Part shown: piece by piece, positions 1-11,560 of the stretch
Layout: every line of letters starts with the position of its first letter
How positions within the stretch are numbered: the stretch's first letter is position 1
Assembly: GCA_958299035.1 (NCBI GenBank)
Contig: CATQJL010000112.1
Coordinates: forward strand, 20,426,812-20,490,811
DNA from: Cylicocyclus nassatus
Taxonomy: Eukaryota > Nematoda > Chromadorea > Rhabditida > Strongylidae
DNA: 64,000 nt
Reading direction: 5' to 3'
Translations under genes and position numbers: made by a program
The notes under the pieces: model-generated
Seen by the model: the letters and a program-made list of their open reading frames with translations, nothing else
Told to the model about the DNA's origin: nothing
Database searches by the model: none

Positions 1-191
1 TTTTCTTCTGCAAAACTCGATAATGCATCTTTGTGTAACCGTGATCAGCTTTGAACCATTCCTTGCGTTCCAGCAATACTTGGAAGAAGATTTTTCAATC
101 ATTCAGAGGGTAGAAACCAGTCTGGACCGGTTTACGTTCACACTGTTGTGATAAAAAATAACGTTATGTTGATCGACCACTTTCTGACGAT

Positions 192-959
192 TTAACACAT
201 TAACGACAATACGACCCACCGGTGGGTCCTACGTGTACTGCCATTTCGGACAATACGACCCATCGGTTCGAAAGCTCTAACTTTGCCAGCATGCGATGGA
301 ATTCTACGTTCTGGCACGTGGTTGGGGACACCTTGGCGAAGCTCTAGCCGGAGTGGTCCGGGTCCGGGGTACTGTAATGTAACGTTACGGTAGGTATACC
401 GTAGATAGAGGTAAGGCACAGATTTTAGCTCGAATTTATCGCAGAGTGGTGCTGTTTTTGACAATTCAAGTTTACATGAACAAGAAATACAGGGAGAGCA
501 TGAGACTGATGTCAGCCCATCAAAAATTATCTATTTTATTGATTTTATTGATTTTTCTCATTGTTCATCCCAGGAAGCTCTCAAACCTTGCATATATAGG
601 TTTTTTAGCATGCTGATTACGAAAATGATATTCTCAAGTTCTAATACCGCCTTCTTACATCAGTTTCTTGATTCTTAAAAAAATTCTACCGCACTGTTAC
701 CGTAATCCCAGTGTGGAAAATGAGTGAACAAAGTGGACACTATAATCGTGATCAGCATGTGAAATAACCCCAAAACACAATTTTTCACGAAAATCCGTGA
801 TGTTTGGTTCGTACAGAGTGACTACCGTAATCTTACCGTATACTGCCAAAAACACCATTTCGGACAATACGACCCACGGGTGGGTCGTAGGCAGGGCAAA
901 AAAGGCTCCTGTCCGAAATGGCAGTAATCGAAAAATCAGCCTTGTCGTCAATGTGTTAA
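192..959. mobile_element. TTAA-flanked TIR element, non-autonomous
   Basis: TTAA at 192-195 is followed by CACATTAACGACAA. The reverse complement, TTGTCGTCAATGTG, ends at 955 and is followed by TTAA (956-959), giving 14-bp inverted ends with one mismatch. Inside lie several copies of a CGACCCAC / ATTTCGGACA palindrome (near 213-262 and 860-925). No transposase frame is present; the overlapping ORFs are by-products of the palindromes. TTAA target sites with CAC-like ends fit a piggyBac-type MITE, but the family is inferred. It could also be two smaller elements side by side. Confidence 0.5.
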
Positions 960-2220
960 AGAAGAGTTTTTTGAGCACAGTATGATTTTGACAACAGCTG
1001 CTTTCTCAATGAATCGCTTAGGAATTGGGAGTAAATTTTACGTTTTGCTATGTACAGAGTTGCCGACAATCAACTTTATCGATTTTTCAAAAACCTTGAG
1101 TAAGCTATGGGGCAAGGACATGGTAAGAAGAGAGAGGTAAGTAAGGGCGCTAATTATGAATAAACTCTGCTTGACGTTTTGGAAAACTTTGAGCTAGAGA
1201 GCCATGAATTGGCACAGATGGGTGGGGATGCTGGTTATGAATGATCTGGTTTTAGCCGGGTACGTCAGAAAGATTTAGATATAGTTGCTCTTTTTGAAAT
1301 TCGACTCTCGGTCTTCGAATATAATCAATATTCATTCATTCGATATTTTCGGTTTGGGATTTATTTGTTCGGATTTTTCGAGTTTCGAATTTATTCGATA
1401 TTCTTTACTCAAAAATTTATTTTCGAATTTATTCAGTATCATTCATTCGATAAATCTCGAATTTCCCCAAGTATACGCCACAAGCGTAGCTATTTCTTCA
1501 CGTGCGAATTTCACCGCATTTTCTTGGCACCGTAAGCACACAATATTGAGCGGAAGATCTAATCGATTGTATAGTGTGTATGAAAAGTCTCTGACTTTAC
1601 GTACTTCAAGTACGAATTCTGACGCCCTTTTTGTTCATGTTCGCTAAGAAACGGCTGAATCAGCAATGGGAAGATCTTTTGTAGGACAATACCGCGGAAA
1701 ATTTCCTTCATCGCTAGAAAATGGAGCAGCTTTCTGTCCTTGCACTACCACCTGCCTCAAGTCTACACCCTCTGTGTACAACTGAAGTTCTGCAATTGCT
1801 TGCAATTGCTTGTAGGTCTTTTCTAGAAGTACAGCAAACAACCATGCAAATTCGTGCTAAAATTTTTCTAATTTGAAAATCTTTTGGAAGTCTTGTCTCA
1901 ATGTGCATGTATGTAGCACTCCCCATCACTAAGCACGTTTTCAAAAAAAATTTGCATACTTTCATCTTGGAAAAAAATTCCATAACTGAATCTCTTGGCG
2001 AAATTATCTTGGAAGAGAACCTCTTGTATCTCGAGATGTGTTCTCACCTCTATGAAAACAAAAGCATAATTAAGAAGCCAGAAAAAAGGGCTCTCAGATG
2101 TATATTTTCCATTGAGAATGCTCCTTCTTTGTAACCATTCAATTTGCTGAAATGATGTCAGTTAGCTTTGTTGTGCACATTGAAACAAAAAGCATTTCAA
2201 GACTAAAATTGGATGTGTGA
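960..2220. other. no gene seen; degenerate TTCGAAT-rich tract
   Basis: Nothing recognisable. At 1290-1465 there are loosely repeated TTCGAATTTATTCGAT-like words that give a spurious 120-codon frame. The other frames here overlap one another on both strands and show no domain. Confidence 0.5.
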
Positions 2221-2560
2221 AGGAATTGTCCAGGTCAGCTGAGGGCTGGCGGGATTTTGACGCAGTGCGGGAGCACGGCCCCTGACTAATGCAACAGTTT
2301 GAATCTGATTGAAAAAGGTGGATTCTAAAGCATCGCTGGGTTTTGCCGAAATCGCGGCGATCATCGCTGGAGGACTATGCCTTAGCTAAAAAGGGTCTGC
2401 GATCCGTCGCGCCGGATGACTACCATAACCTCCGTAACAGACTGTGGGTATGCAAACCGCGCGTAACAGTTGCCGTATTACAGAAGTCGCAGACCGACGG
2501 AATCGTGAAGACTATGCCCTAAACCTTAGACTTCTGCGCGGAATTCAAAACTGATTGAGA
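2221..2560. other. GC-richer segment, possible dispersed repeat
   Basis: Base composition rises sharply against its AT-rich flanks, and the phrase 'gactatgcc' recurs near 2370 and 2510. It has the look of a dispersed nematode repeat, but no terminal repeats or second copy occur in this window. No reading frame is sustained. Confidence 0.25.
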
Positions 2561-3334
2561 AGCAAGAGGACATTAATGCAGTCATCGACTTCTCAACTTA
2601 CCAAACATTATGTGGTTTCAATAGGTAAATGATAGGGAGCAACGGTATACTAAACTCGGCCGCCGTGACTTCAAACGGTTACATCGCTCGACTTCCATGC
2701 AGTAAGGTGAGCACTGCTTCCACACTTGTTTGTTTGTCTCTCACACCAGGGTAGCACACTCTAGTATAAAGACACTTGCAAGTAGAACTTATACAAACTT
2801 TTGAATTCAAACTCCGAAGAGAACGTGGACGTCGATAGCCAAGTAAATCGTAATACAAATTTTTGCACCGCTCAGGAAAAAACCTTGCAGTTATTGAAAC
2901 ATGCGAGGTTCAATAAAGGTCGAACAGATATTATGAAGTTGCTCAAAAGCCTTTACATCTACTTTGCCCTAAAGATGAAGCTTTGTTCAATAAATTTTGA
3001 ATCGTGATTGAGTAAATTACCGATTTCCGTGATACCAGGTAAGGTCTAAAATCTTCAAAATGTCACAGAAAGCTAAAATCTTTGGTGCGTATGGACTGAA
3101 CACGATTTATTGCTTCAATATCGGTACTTAATATCTTTAAGTCAAAAAGTTCAAAATCATGAAGGTTAAACAGCTCTATGTTAAAAATGTTTGTATCATT
3201 CTGTGAGGTATAGCAAAGCATGAGTGTCACAACTCTGCGTATTTGTAAAGCTGAGTGCAGTTACCTGCTTATCTATTACCACTTAAGAGCCACCAGCAAT
3301 AAAATTTATTATCATAAATGAAATTCACTGCGGC
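2561..3334. other. no gene seen
   Basis: AT-rich, without repeats or domains that I can recognise. The 68-codon frame at 2801-3007 has no recognisable content. Confidence 0.5.
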
Positions 3335-3640
3335 GGTGAATCTTTGACGGATTGTAAGATATGAAAGTACAGCAATTAGTAAACCTGAATTCTTAAACTT
3401 TACCCTCTATTCACATGTCAGTGAGATTTACCCAACCACAAGTTTCCAAGCACGTATGTCCTCAGAGCACTTAATTATCCAAAATCGGTTACTCAAGAGT
3501 GCATAAAAACAGCAGAAAGAGATCAAAGAAGGAAACTGACAGCGAGTATTAAGTTATGACAACGGCTCTATAAGCGAGACACCATAGAAATGTTAAATTA
3601 TTAATTTTGAAGTTTGCAAAGACTTCGCTGTATGAACTGG
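3310..3640 (-). pseudogene. decayed second unit of the divergent small-gene pair (arm 1)
   Basis: Read on the minus strand, this matches the plus-strand unit at 20720-21125 and, more distantly, the small-ORF unit at 5988-6310. It shows a weakened TATA-like word (TTTTTATGCAC), a TTTTGGAT stretch where the sister has an acceptor, the shared words GTGCTCTGAGGACATAC and GCTTGGAAA, and a terminal GATAATAAA that resembles the poly(A) region of the other unit. The start codon position reads ATA and no long frame remains. I infer an old duplicate of the small gene lying head-to-head with it. Confidence 0.45.
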
Positions 3641-3725
3641 AGCAAGAACAACGTTTATTTTGTCATCTCGGTGTAAATTTTCCTGAAAATCACCTTTTCT
3701 GTGATTTTAAAGATTAGATTTATTA

Positions 3726-4545
3726 GGTTGTAAAGAAAGTTCCCGGGCACTTGCGAAAACTTTCAAATCGCTGTAACTTCAAGCAGATTGGTTCTTTTTT
3801 GAAGCTGCAAACTCCATTGCAAAGACAATTTTGTTTATAACATATATTTGTCTTGCTGACTTTTCAGCGCCTCACCGCGGTCCACCAGCATGCGCAGAAG
3901 AGAAAAAGGTCATCGCGAAAAGTGGCCATTTGTGCAGCATTATCTCAGGCACGACGAAAGCTGAAGAGCTCAAATACTGTAGTTATATAGAGGTCTGCTG
4001 GGGCCGTTATGGGAACCATTTTGCAGAACCACATGCAAAAAATTTTTTTCCAGAAAGTTTGAAAAATTCGACCATTTTTTGCTCCTAAAAATGCACCATT
4101 TTTCGAGTAAGCGACTTCGAAGTCTTGTCGTTCTGCATAGGATGGACCAAATCTCTGATTACTGCGAATATTGTTGGGGTAATGCCTTACATATCTTTTG
4201 GACCCATCATCCAGGCGTGACGATCCCAGCAGAAGCGACGCTAGTTGCGAAAATAGTTGTAGTCAGAGGCAAGCTTGACAGCTTGTAAGTTCTGAGCGCA
4301 AATCGCAAAACTCGAGTGCAGCTGCGGGTCAGAAGTTAACAGGCTCCTCAGTCAGATCACCCAAGATTTGGACGAAATTCTTTGGATTGCACAAAAAATG
4401 GCCATAGGAAGAAAAATTGTGAAATTTTCATGGTTGTGATTTTTCTTTTTGATGTGCGGATCAAATACATCTTGGCGTCGATAAAAGTCAGAAGCTTTGT
4501 TAAAATGAAATTTCCAAAAGTGCATAGGAACTTTCTTTACAACCT
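3726..4545. mobile_element. mariner-type MITE (TA target)
   Basis: Ends are TA-GGTTGTAAAGAAAGTTCC at the left and its exact complement, GGAACTTTCTTTACAACC-TA, at the right (18 bp). Arm 2 lacks this segment, so its sister sequence near 20520-20560 shows the uninterrupted DNA. There is no transposase frame. The GGTTG terminus next to TA is typical of mariner-like elements; family assignment is inferred. Confidence 0.8.
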
Positions 4546-4698
4546 ACAAATGATGAAATGAATGTCCATTAATATAAAATCTAGAAACTCATGGACTAAT
4601 TATAGACCATGCGCTGCAGAAGGCAATCTCCATCACAAACTTTTGGATCTAAAAAACAGTGGCAAGTTTGGGTATTTTCCAAAAAATTTAATTTATTA

Positions 4699-5511
4699 GG
4701 TTGATGCAAAAGAAATGGCCGATTTTCCAAGCCTTTTTTCGGGGCAACTTTTTTCCATCAATGCTTCTTCTTTACGATGGATGTAGTATATTGTCACGAA
4801 GCTGTTTTTACGCTCTATCTAACGGTGCTTGGAACGGGCTCTCATCCTCGTTTCTTATAAAGTTACTGAGCTTCAAATGATCGCATCCAAATTCAGAATT
4901 TTATTGCATCCACCTTTCTGGCCAGAATTCAAGCGCGTATCAATGGCACTTCTTCGAAAATTTAGCTACTGTATGTGATAGAAATTTTCTACATTATGCA
5001 TACTCAACTGCTTTCTTTGAAGTTATCCAGACTGAGATATCAGCGCCTTAACATGGGTGGCTGTTGCGGTCATTTTATGGCCCATAATTTTCTCCTGAGG
5101 ATGTCAGTCGCCGAAGCTTTGCTCAATTCTGTAAGCGTAGAGCTGGGACATTTATTAGCAGTTTTTGCAAGAACATCCAGCTGTTCAGTAACTAGAAAAT
5201 CAGAAAATTCTATATTCCGGACTTTGAGGCACACTGAAAAAATGTTTAAAAAACTGAGAAATTTTTCATTTCAATTTTTTCTTTCTCGCAAACTTTTTTG
5301 TCCGAAATCTTTTTATTGTATTTCGTACTTTCGTACTACTGGCTTGCGGCTACAAGATAGGCCACTCATCATTCATACTAAGAAATTTTGATGTATTGCG
5401 AAAGGTTTGCTGCTTCTGGAGGTTTTTACCGCATTCAGAGATGTGGATTTTTTAGAAAGTTATAGCACATAAAGTGAGAATTCGCAAATCGGCCATTCCT
5501 TTTGCACAACC
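4699..5511. mobile_element. mariner-type MITE (TA target)
   Basis: The left end reads GGTTGATGCAAAAGAAATGG. The right end, read in reverse, is GGTTGTGCAAAAGGAATGG. Both sit against TA and continue with CCGATTT. The arm 2 counterpart near 20395-20405 runs straight across this position, so the insertion is precise. A 138-codon frame inside (4975-5391) shows no transposase motif and is probably chance. Confidence 0.8.
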
Positions 5512-5987
5512 TAATACATTTAAGCACTTTCACTATAATTCAATTCAATCATAGTGCTTTAGACAGTATTCCGCAGACTTTATTTGGCTACTGTTGTAAT
5601 CATGTAATCAAACTGCTAGGACCTATCACTTGTCCTGATAATGTTTAGGAACCCCATTCGTTGAGATAACAGCTCCAGCAAAACTTTGTACAGATAAAAC
5701 AATCAAATTTGGCATTTCTACAAATATTCAAAGCAAAGCGTGGTCCATATTGAGTGTTTACTTAGTCTCTGTACCTTGCGCTAATGGACATAGAAAAAAA
5801 CGGAAAAAGGAAAAACATAGAAAGGCAACCGAAGCGAAGTTTTTATTGATATGCAAAGTACACTTTGATGCTCTTAAGTGGAAATGAGAGACATAATGAT
5901 TCATCAGTTCGAAATTCACTGCATTACAGCAAGCCGTAACTTGTGAGAGATTTGACATTTTCATCATTATCGACTAGAATGGTTTGC

Positions 5988-5995
5988 GTATATAA
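5988..5995 (+). promoter_or_regulatory. TATA box of small-ORF unit A
   Basis: GTATATAA lies about 105 bases before the ATG at 6100. The block around it (ATCATTATCGACTAGAATGG, then TATATAA, then CTGCCAGTTTCCCT) is preserved in the six unit-1 copies of the window, though TATA spelling varies. A 3' splice-like TGATTACAG ends at 6076. Confidence 0.5.
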
Positions 5996-6099
5996 GTGTG
6001 CCACAGCTCAGCAAGCTGCCAGTTTCCCTTCTCGATTTTTCTGATTTTTTGCCCAGTTTTGATTATCTGATTACAGACAAGCAACTGCTTTAAGTGACA

Positions 6100-6258
6100 A
6101 TGCCTGCCTTGAAAATTCTTGCTGTGGTGAATCATCTTGCTATCATGCAACTATGGAGTAATGCCCGACACTTTCAGGCTATATTGATTGCCGTAGCCAG
6201 TGCTGTTCATAAAAGGAATCCATTCTCAGGTTATCCTCCAATTCATTCTTTCAACTGA
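6100..6258 (+). CDS. small conserved ORF, unit A (52 aa), possible secreted peptide
   Basis: Intact 52-codon frame starting MPALKILAVV and ending TGA. I know of no family. The first 20 residues are mostly hydrophobic, which could be a signal peptide, and near residues 36-40 comes HKRN, with a dibasic KR followed by PFSGYPP. A short hydrophobic leader, KR and a Pro/Gly tail is the pattern of neuropeptide-like precursors, but this is speculation. Context is gene-like: TATA box, TGATTACAG acceptor 23 bases before the ATG (cis- or trans-splicing), and AATAAA 47 bases after the stop. Five more copies occur; the one at 43456-43608 is also open, while those at 19.7, 40.2, 41.8 and 46.5 kb are broken. 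The start was chosen because it is shared with the 43 kb copy. It could instead be part of a multicopy element. Confidence 0.45.
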   Translation: MPALKILAVVNHLAIMQLWSNARHFQAILIAVASAVHKRNPFSGYPPIHSFN

Positions 6259-6304
6259 CAATCCTGCTAACAGTTCTCAAATGCCAATGAGCTCGATCAT
6301 TGAT

Positions 6305-6310
6305 AATAAA
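6305..6310 (+). terminator. poly(A) signal of unit A
   Basis: AATAAA within GATAATAAACGC, 47 bases after the stop codon. The preceding GAGCTCGATCATTGATAATA block is conserved in the 43 kb, 46 kb and arm 2 copies. Confidence 0.45.
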
Positions 6311-6658
6311 CGCTAAATAAATAATAAACGGTCTCTGATTACAAGGAATAAGGGAAAAATATGGTACAGATACGCAGGTTTGTCTTTAGCAAAAAAATAA
6401 ACTAGTACCAAGTTTTCATACTGGGAGACAAAAATAAGCACATACTGCGACACAATTAAGGAGTCAAACATAAAATTGAGCGTAAATCAATAAGTAACCA
6501 GCTTTGAATGTGCAGTTTGAAAGTTGCAAGTTCAAATCTCACTTTAAAATACTTTCGTCATCAAGGGGATTGGAAGGAATGTGTTCAAATCGTTGGCAAC
6601 GACTTTGGTACTACTGCCGCCATCGGAATAACTTGAATCAGACAAGAGGACGCTAGTA

Positions 6659-7438
<780 letters not shown>

Positions 7439-7545
7439 TGACGAAATAAAGTGATTAATGAACTTGTCAGTCAGTAATTTGACAGTCAGCCAGACTTCTG
7501 ATTGTGTGTAAGCTGATCGCAGGCAAAATTAAATACATAAATACT

Positions 7546-8091
7546 TTATTTTCCGGAGTATAAGCCGCACCCGCCGCAGCGAACAATGGCGCGAAAGCGC
7601 CTTTGAAAAGAGCTATATAGCAAATTGAAAATTCGGTGCGTTCTAGTACGGATAGCCATGTCTTCACTGTTTTTCTTGTTTCATATGACTTTGCGGGTGT
7701 TTAGGCTGTGTTTTCTTTCCTAAACGATATTACTGGTTGAATGTGCTTTCCTTTTTTCAATGATGTCACTGGTGCTGAAGTGTGCTTTCCTTTATTTTGA
7801 TTTACCGGTTTGAAGCTTATCACCTCTCGATTCCATGTTACTAATGGTATTCGAACGTTTTTTTATTGTTCAGCGTATTCTTGAAGATTGAATGAGAAAG
7901 TAGAGAATTTTGTTACAAACAAATACACTTGCGAAGAAACTAAAGAAAGAACGAAAGCAGAAAGCCCGTATTCGATTACCAAACGAAATACATAGTAGTT
8001 GCTGCTTATGCGGCTTCGCGCATCGCGAACGACATCGCATTTCAGCCCGCCGCGGTGGAAAGAAATGCGGCTTATACTCCGGAAAATAGAG
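7546..8091. mobile_element. TIR element with TTCCGGAGTATAAGCCGC ends (arm 1 copy)
   Basis: Terminal inverted repeats ATTTTCCGGAGTATAAGCCGC sit at 7547-7568 and, complemented, at 8068-8090. The same element, inverted, is at 18579-19111, so it was present before the arms duplicated. No target duplication is clear. No transposase frame; the 95- and 139-codon frames inside overlap each other. Superfamily not assigned; similar ends are known from hAT-like elements, but this is uncertain. Confidence 0.7.
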
Positions 8092-8147
8092 TAATTCAAT
8101 GCATTCACGGCGACCCATATATCGAGTAATATCAGTAAGGGAGCGGC

Positions 8148-8345
8148 CATAGGTTGCCGGCAACGGTTGCCGAGGTTGCTGAAGTTGCCGAGATTGCCGA
8201 GGTTGCCTGGGTTGAAGACAACTTAGAGAGAGAGAGCGCGAAACGTGGAGGCTATCATCTGGTTCTACAACGACTTGCAACTTCAGCACCTCAACAACCT
8301 CGGCACTTCAGCAACCCCGGCAACCGTTGCGGGCAACCTATAGCC
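8148..8345. repeat. GTTGCCG-rich palindrome (arm 1 copy)
   Basis: Left half repeats GGTTGCCGAGGTTGC-like words; right half carries their complements (CAACCTCGGC). A GA-rich centre lies at 8225-8240. The sister copy is at 18318-18530. Folding would give a long imperfect hairpin. Confidence 0.75.
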
Positions 8346-9299
8346 TCCTTAAGAATTCGCTCACGTCATGTTCTATATATTTTGGCATGAGAGTGGATGA
8401 GATCCCGTTTTAGTATCCACCAATGAATTCAAAACAATGAATGCCCATTACAAATTCAAAATTTGTGCAGTGTTTTGTGGCATTTTTATACGTCTCACCG
8501 ACATTGCGTTTATTACCTTCTCAACCAATTATAGCATGACCGCATTACTGACAAGAAGTGATAAAAATGGTTGGAATTTTTATGTTATTTTTTTTGCGCT
8601 TATCTCATAAGTGTATTGCGTAGCTCAGCGCCGAAACCTTCGGTTTAGGCAGAATAACAGCGGCTTTGATTTCCGTAGTATATCTTCGATGCTTGGAGTC
8701 ATATACTCTGGCAATAACGTTCATCCCGGGCATTGAAAAAGCAGGACCTTCATTTATCCAAAAAACAGGCGAATGCGAGCCGCAGAGGACGAAATTTGCC
8801 AAAACTCAGAGATGCTCTCAAGTTTTGATCAAAATTTAAAATAAAATCATCTTTAGTTCGTTTTAGAGCGATTGTCAAAAGTTTCGCCGTCTTTGTTATT
8901 TCTTCTATGGTCGTCTGCGCCCTCAAGAGGCAATTGGTAACGGCACTCCATCTTCGTTGTTCTAAATCCAATCCTGGCAAACTGCATAACAATTTTTAGC
9001 TTTTGAAGCATTTCACCTGACAACAATGGCTCATTTCTTCGCAATGAGAAAACTTAAAAAGCTGTTTATAGAAATCTATGATTTTGTCTTCAAGTGGTTT
9101 TGATGGGTCATTTCGGTTTCAATGCGTTATTTCTTGCTTTTGAGCATTCGGTTTCTAATAATTTGAACAAAATCAGTCCGTGTTCATTTATTGAATTGTG
9201 ACGTAAAATCCAGCAAAGCTACAAAAAAGCGTTTTTCTCATTAGGTTAAATTCACAACCATTCTATTTGAGCTTGGGAGTTACTTGACTTCTTCATAAT
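8346..9299. other. arm 1 segment, no gene seen
   Basis: Shared with arm 2 (about 16990-18300, inverted) except for the insertion there. Frames at 8605-9044 are not conserved as protein in the arm 2 copy; for example the reading around 17226-17516 differs by indels. I see no coding support. Confidence 0.5.
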
Positions 9300-9502
9300 A
9301 CTTCACGCGATTTCAGTCGCGACGCGATTTGGCAATATTCCAGCTATCCATAACTCACTGTAAGCACGTAAATGTACAGAAGATAGAGCATTTTATCAAT
9401 CCACGTAAGTTATACGCATTGTGCATGTGCAGTTTGCTAGTGTTGGATCTGGAGACTTCTGGCGAACTGCCGAATCGCGCCGCGACTGAAATTGCGTGAA
9501 GT
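9300..9502. mobile_element. small foldback MITE in arm 1
   Basis: ACTTCACGCGATTTCAGTCG at the left matches the complement of CGACTGAAATTGCGTGAAGT at the right, about 30 bp with few mismatches. Arm 2 lacks it near 16970-16980. Target duplication unclear. Confidence 0.7.
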
Positions 9503-9600
9503 TTGCCCGGCCCTTATGAGGGGTGGAACAACGCCCTTTCGATAATTGCCACTTCTGAGTTTGGTTTTTATCCTGGGAGCTCTGAGCTAGCGATCTTAAG

Positions 9601-10150
9601 TGAAAATAAGAGAAAAGAAAATGAAAGATGAATACTTCAAATCTTGCGCGGGATTGTGCCCCCCCCCCCCCCAAAAAAAAAAATTCTCGCGTTGCTACTT
9701 CCACTTACATATTTAGATTGTACTCTTTTCCCACACAACTTTCACCTACTATATGGGCAAAAACTCAAACGTCATCACTTTTTGCTATACTTATAACTAT
9801 CGAAGGTATGCCATGACTTCTGGTTAACAATTGTAGGAAAGGAACTGGAAAACTCAAAGTTTTACGTAGTCCACTTTCACTTTAAAAACATTGATTGATT
9901 CGCCCGAGTAAAAGTATGACAGAATCGTGGCATGCCCCAGCTCAAAAGACGTTTTTTTTGGTTTTTTCTGCATTCACCGCTCAGATGTTCAGGAAAAAAA
10001 AAGAAACGACTCGAAAAAATTGTAGCGTTCCCCTAATCTCTTCATAGATGATTTTTCTATTTTCATCAGTGTCTTACCCGTTTTCAAGCTTCTCAGTCCT
10101 TTTTTTGGAAAAATAAATGATATATATATATATTCCTTGCAGATATTACG
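9601..10150. other. no gene seen; poly(C)/poly(A) tract
   Basis: A C-run followed by an A-run at about 9660-9682, and (TA)n near 10118-10132. Nothing else recognisable. Confidence 0.5.
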
Positions 10151-10363
10151 CTATAACCCGTTCTTTCCACACCATTTACATATATTGCGCAAATAATGTT
10201 CATAATTTTCATATTCCATAAGATCATTTGAGGGTATGAGATCACTTTCTGGAGCTAACAAAGCTTTCTTTGTACCGAGAATCCGGCAATAAAGACGAAA
10301 CTTAACTTCCTTATTGATGGTATTCATCAAATCGCAACAACCCAAAATAAGTACAGTCTCCAC
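10151..10363 (-). other. exon-like ORF of unknown function
   Basis: A 70-codon minus-strand frame ends in KWCGKNGL. It has balanced composition without low complexity or repeat copies in the window, so it could be the last exon of a host gene or part of an unknown element. It lies directly downstream of the 3' end of the PLE at 10.4-11.5 kb. I recognise no domain and there is no splice evidence. Confidence 0.2.
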
Positions 10364-10432
10364 GTGCTCTCTTCTTTAAACCTGGGCATTTCGTATCGTT
10401 TGTTAGTGAATTGTACCGAACAGGTTTTTATT

Positions 10433-10472
10433 GCCTGACGTTTCGACAAATATCGTCTTCTTCGGAGGCCTG
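10433..10472 (-). ncRNA. degenerate hammerhead ribozyme of PLE copy 1
   Basis: On the minus strand: GGCCT, core CCGAAGA, stem GAC-gatattt-GTC-like, GAAA, then CGTC and AGGC pairing back to GCCT. Only the core position normally U (CUGANGA) has become C, so cleavage is probably lost. It lies about 215 bases after the end of the PLE frame, where hammerheads of Penelope-like elements are expected. Confidence 0.6.
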
Positions 10473-10685
10473 AAAGGGACTGCAGTTTTGTATCTGTCTG
10501 TCTACACGACCAAACGCCTCCTCAAACTTGCGCGCCCAGACCTCGTCTAGAATCAACGTGCTGGGATCAGTCCGAAGTAACAGTCACCAACCTTCGATCC
10601 ACCGCTAAGGCAGTCAGCCCGCACGACTGTGACGGACATCACTGAGGATTGCCCAGTGTGTCAAAGATATATACAGTCTGCGGCT

Positions 10686-11483
10686 ATAGTCGACATAATG
10701 ATACGAAGGGCAGAAGGTCACTTGTCATCGTCAAGCGTTCATTTTTATTTTCATCCCCGGATTTCCGGCGGATATCCACGCTGCTTCCAAGGTCTTTCGT
10801 GCCGAGATCTCGGTCTCATATGCTAGTATGGTGCATTTTACATTGAAATCGTCACCTTTATGTGCCTCGGCTCTATGTTTTCCCAACGGCGATGACATTG
10901 TCCCTCGCTTTTTGCTGGCCAGATGTTCTTTGACTCTAATACTTAGTTTTCTTCCTGTCTCCCCTACATACGTGGCTTCGCAGCGTAAGCATTCTAATTG
11001 ATAAACAGTACCTTCCTTTGCGCAGTCGCCTAAACTTCCATATGGGCAAACGATGCAGTTGTCCGTTTAGCATTCTGTGTCATACAACCTATTTCTGATC
11101 AACCGCTTTTTGATGTTAGTGCTAAGAATGTTGACCAGCATTACTTCATCATCTAACTGCGCTCGTGTTATGCATCGTTTGATTGCCTTGCTAGATCTAT
11201 CGGACACAAAAGGCATGCATAGGGGGATTCTGTTGTCATTGCTTCGCAAAGGTTTTTCTACGTATCGCCAAGATCTTTGCCGTAATCGCGTAACTATGTA
11301 TTCATTGCTGCGAGCAATTCCGAATGCTAGTTGCTGTGACTCCAATCGTTCGCTCTCGCCCGTACAGACATCTACAGCGGTTTTGTACACATTGCGGATG
11401 ACAGAATGCTTCAGAGCTGTAGGGTGCGCTGACGTGGCGTGGACAAGGATGTTTTTAGAGCTTTCATTTCTGTACCATTTGAT
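10686..11483 (-). pseudogene. Penelope-like element, C-terminal RT plus GIY-YIG endonuclease, broken
   Basis: The frame begins at an abrupt 5' truncation (IKWYRNESSKN) and runs colinear with the PLE at 37.2-38.8 kb. It covers the end of the RT/thumb region, the linker (LCMPFVSD, RLIRNRLYD), then an in-frame TAA at 11067-11069, then the endonuclease with VYQLEC...TYVGETGRKL and KEHL, the GIY-YIG signature of PLEs. A frameshift near 10735 separates the last residues (SDLLPFVSLC), which end at about 10686. The product of a living copy would nick DNA and prime reverse transcription there. This copy is dead: truncated, one nonsense codon, one frameshift. The 3' UTR with a hammerhead relic follows to about 10383. 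Confidence 0.85.
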
Positions 11484-11488
11484 TCGAG

Positions 11489-11560
11489 CAGAAGACGATA
11501 TTTGTCGAAACGTCAGGCAATAAAGATCCACCATAAAATCCTGTTCGGCACAATATCATT
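11489..11560 (+). mobile_element. second PLE 3' end, inverted against copy 1
   Basis: GAAGACGATATTTGTCGAAA, CGTCAGGCAATAAA and CTGTTCGGCACAAT on the plus strand repeat the 3' terminal sequence of copy 1 (minus strand, 10383-10460). The two PLE fragments meet tail-to-5'-truncation at about 11484. The hammerhead core is lost here (CGAGCAGAAG). Confidence 0.65.

Noticed and set aside
1285..1647. 120-codon ORF
   Set aside because: Built from TTCGAAT-rich degenerate repeats; no domain or splice context.
4975..5391. Transposase in the 4.7-kb mariner-like element
   Set aside because: The 138-codon frame lacks the D-D-D/E motifs and helix-turn-helix; element is non-autonomous.
8154..8390. Repetitive VAEVAEIAEVA protein
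   Set aside because: Reading of the GTTGCCGAG palindrome; not conserved beyond the repeat in arm 2.
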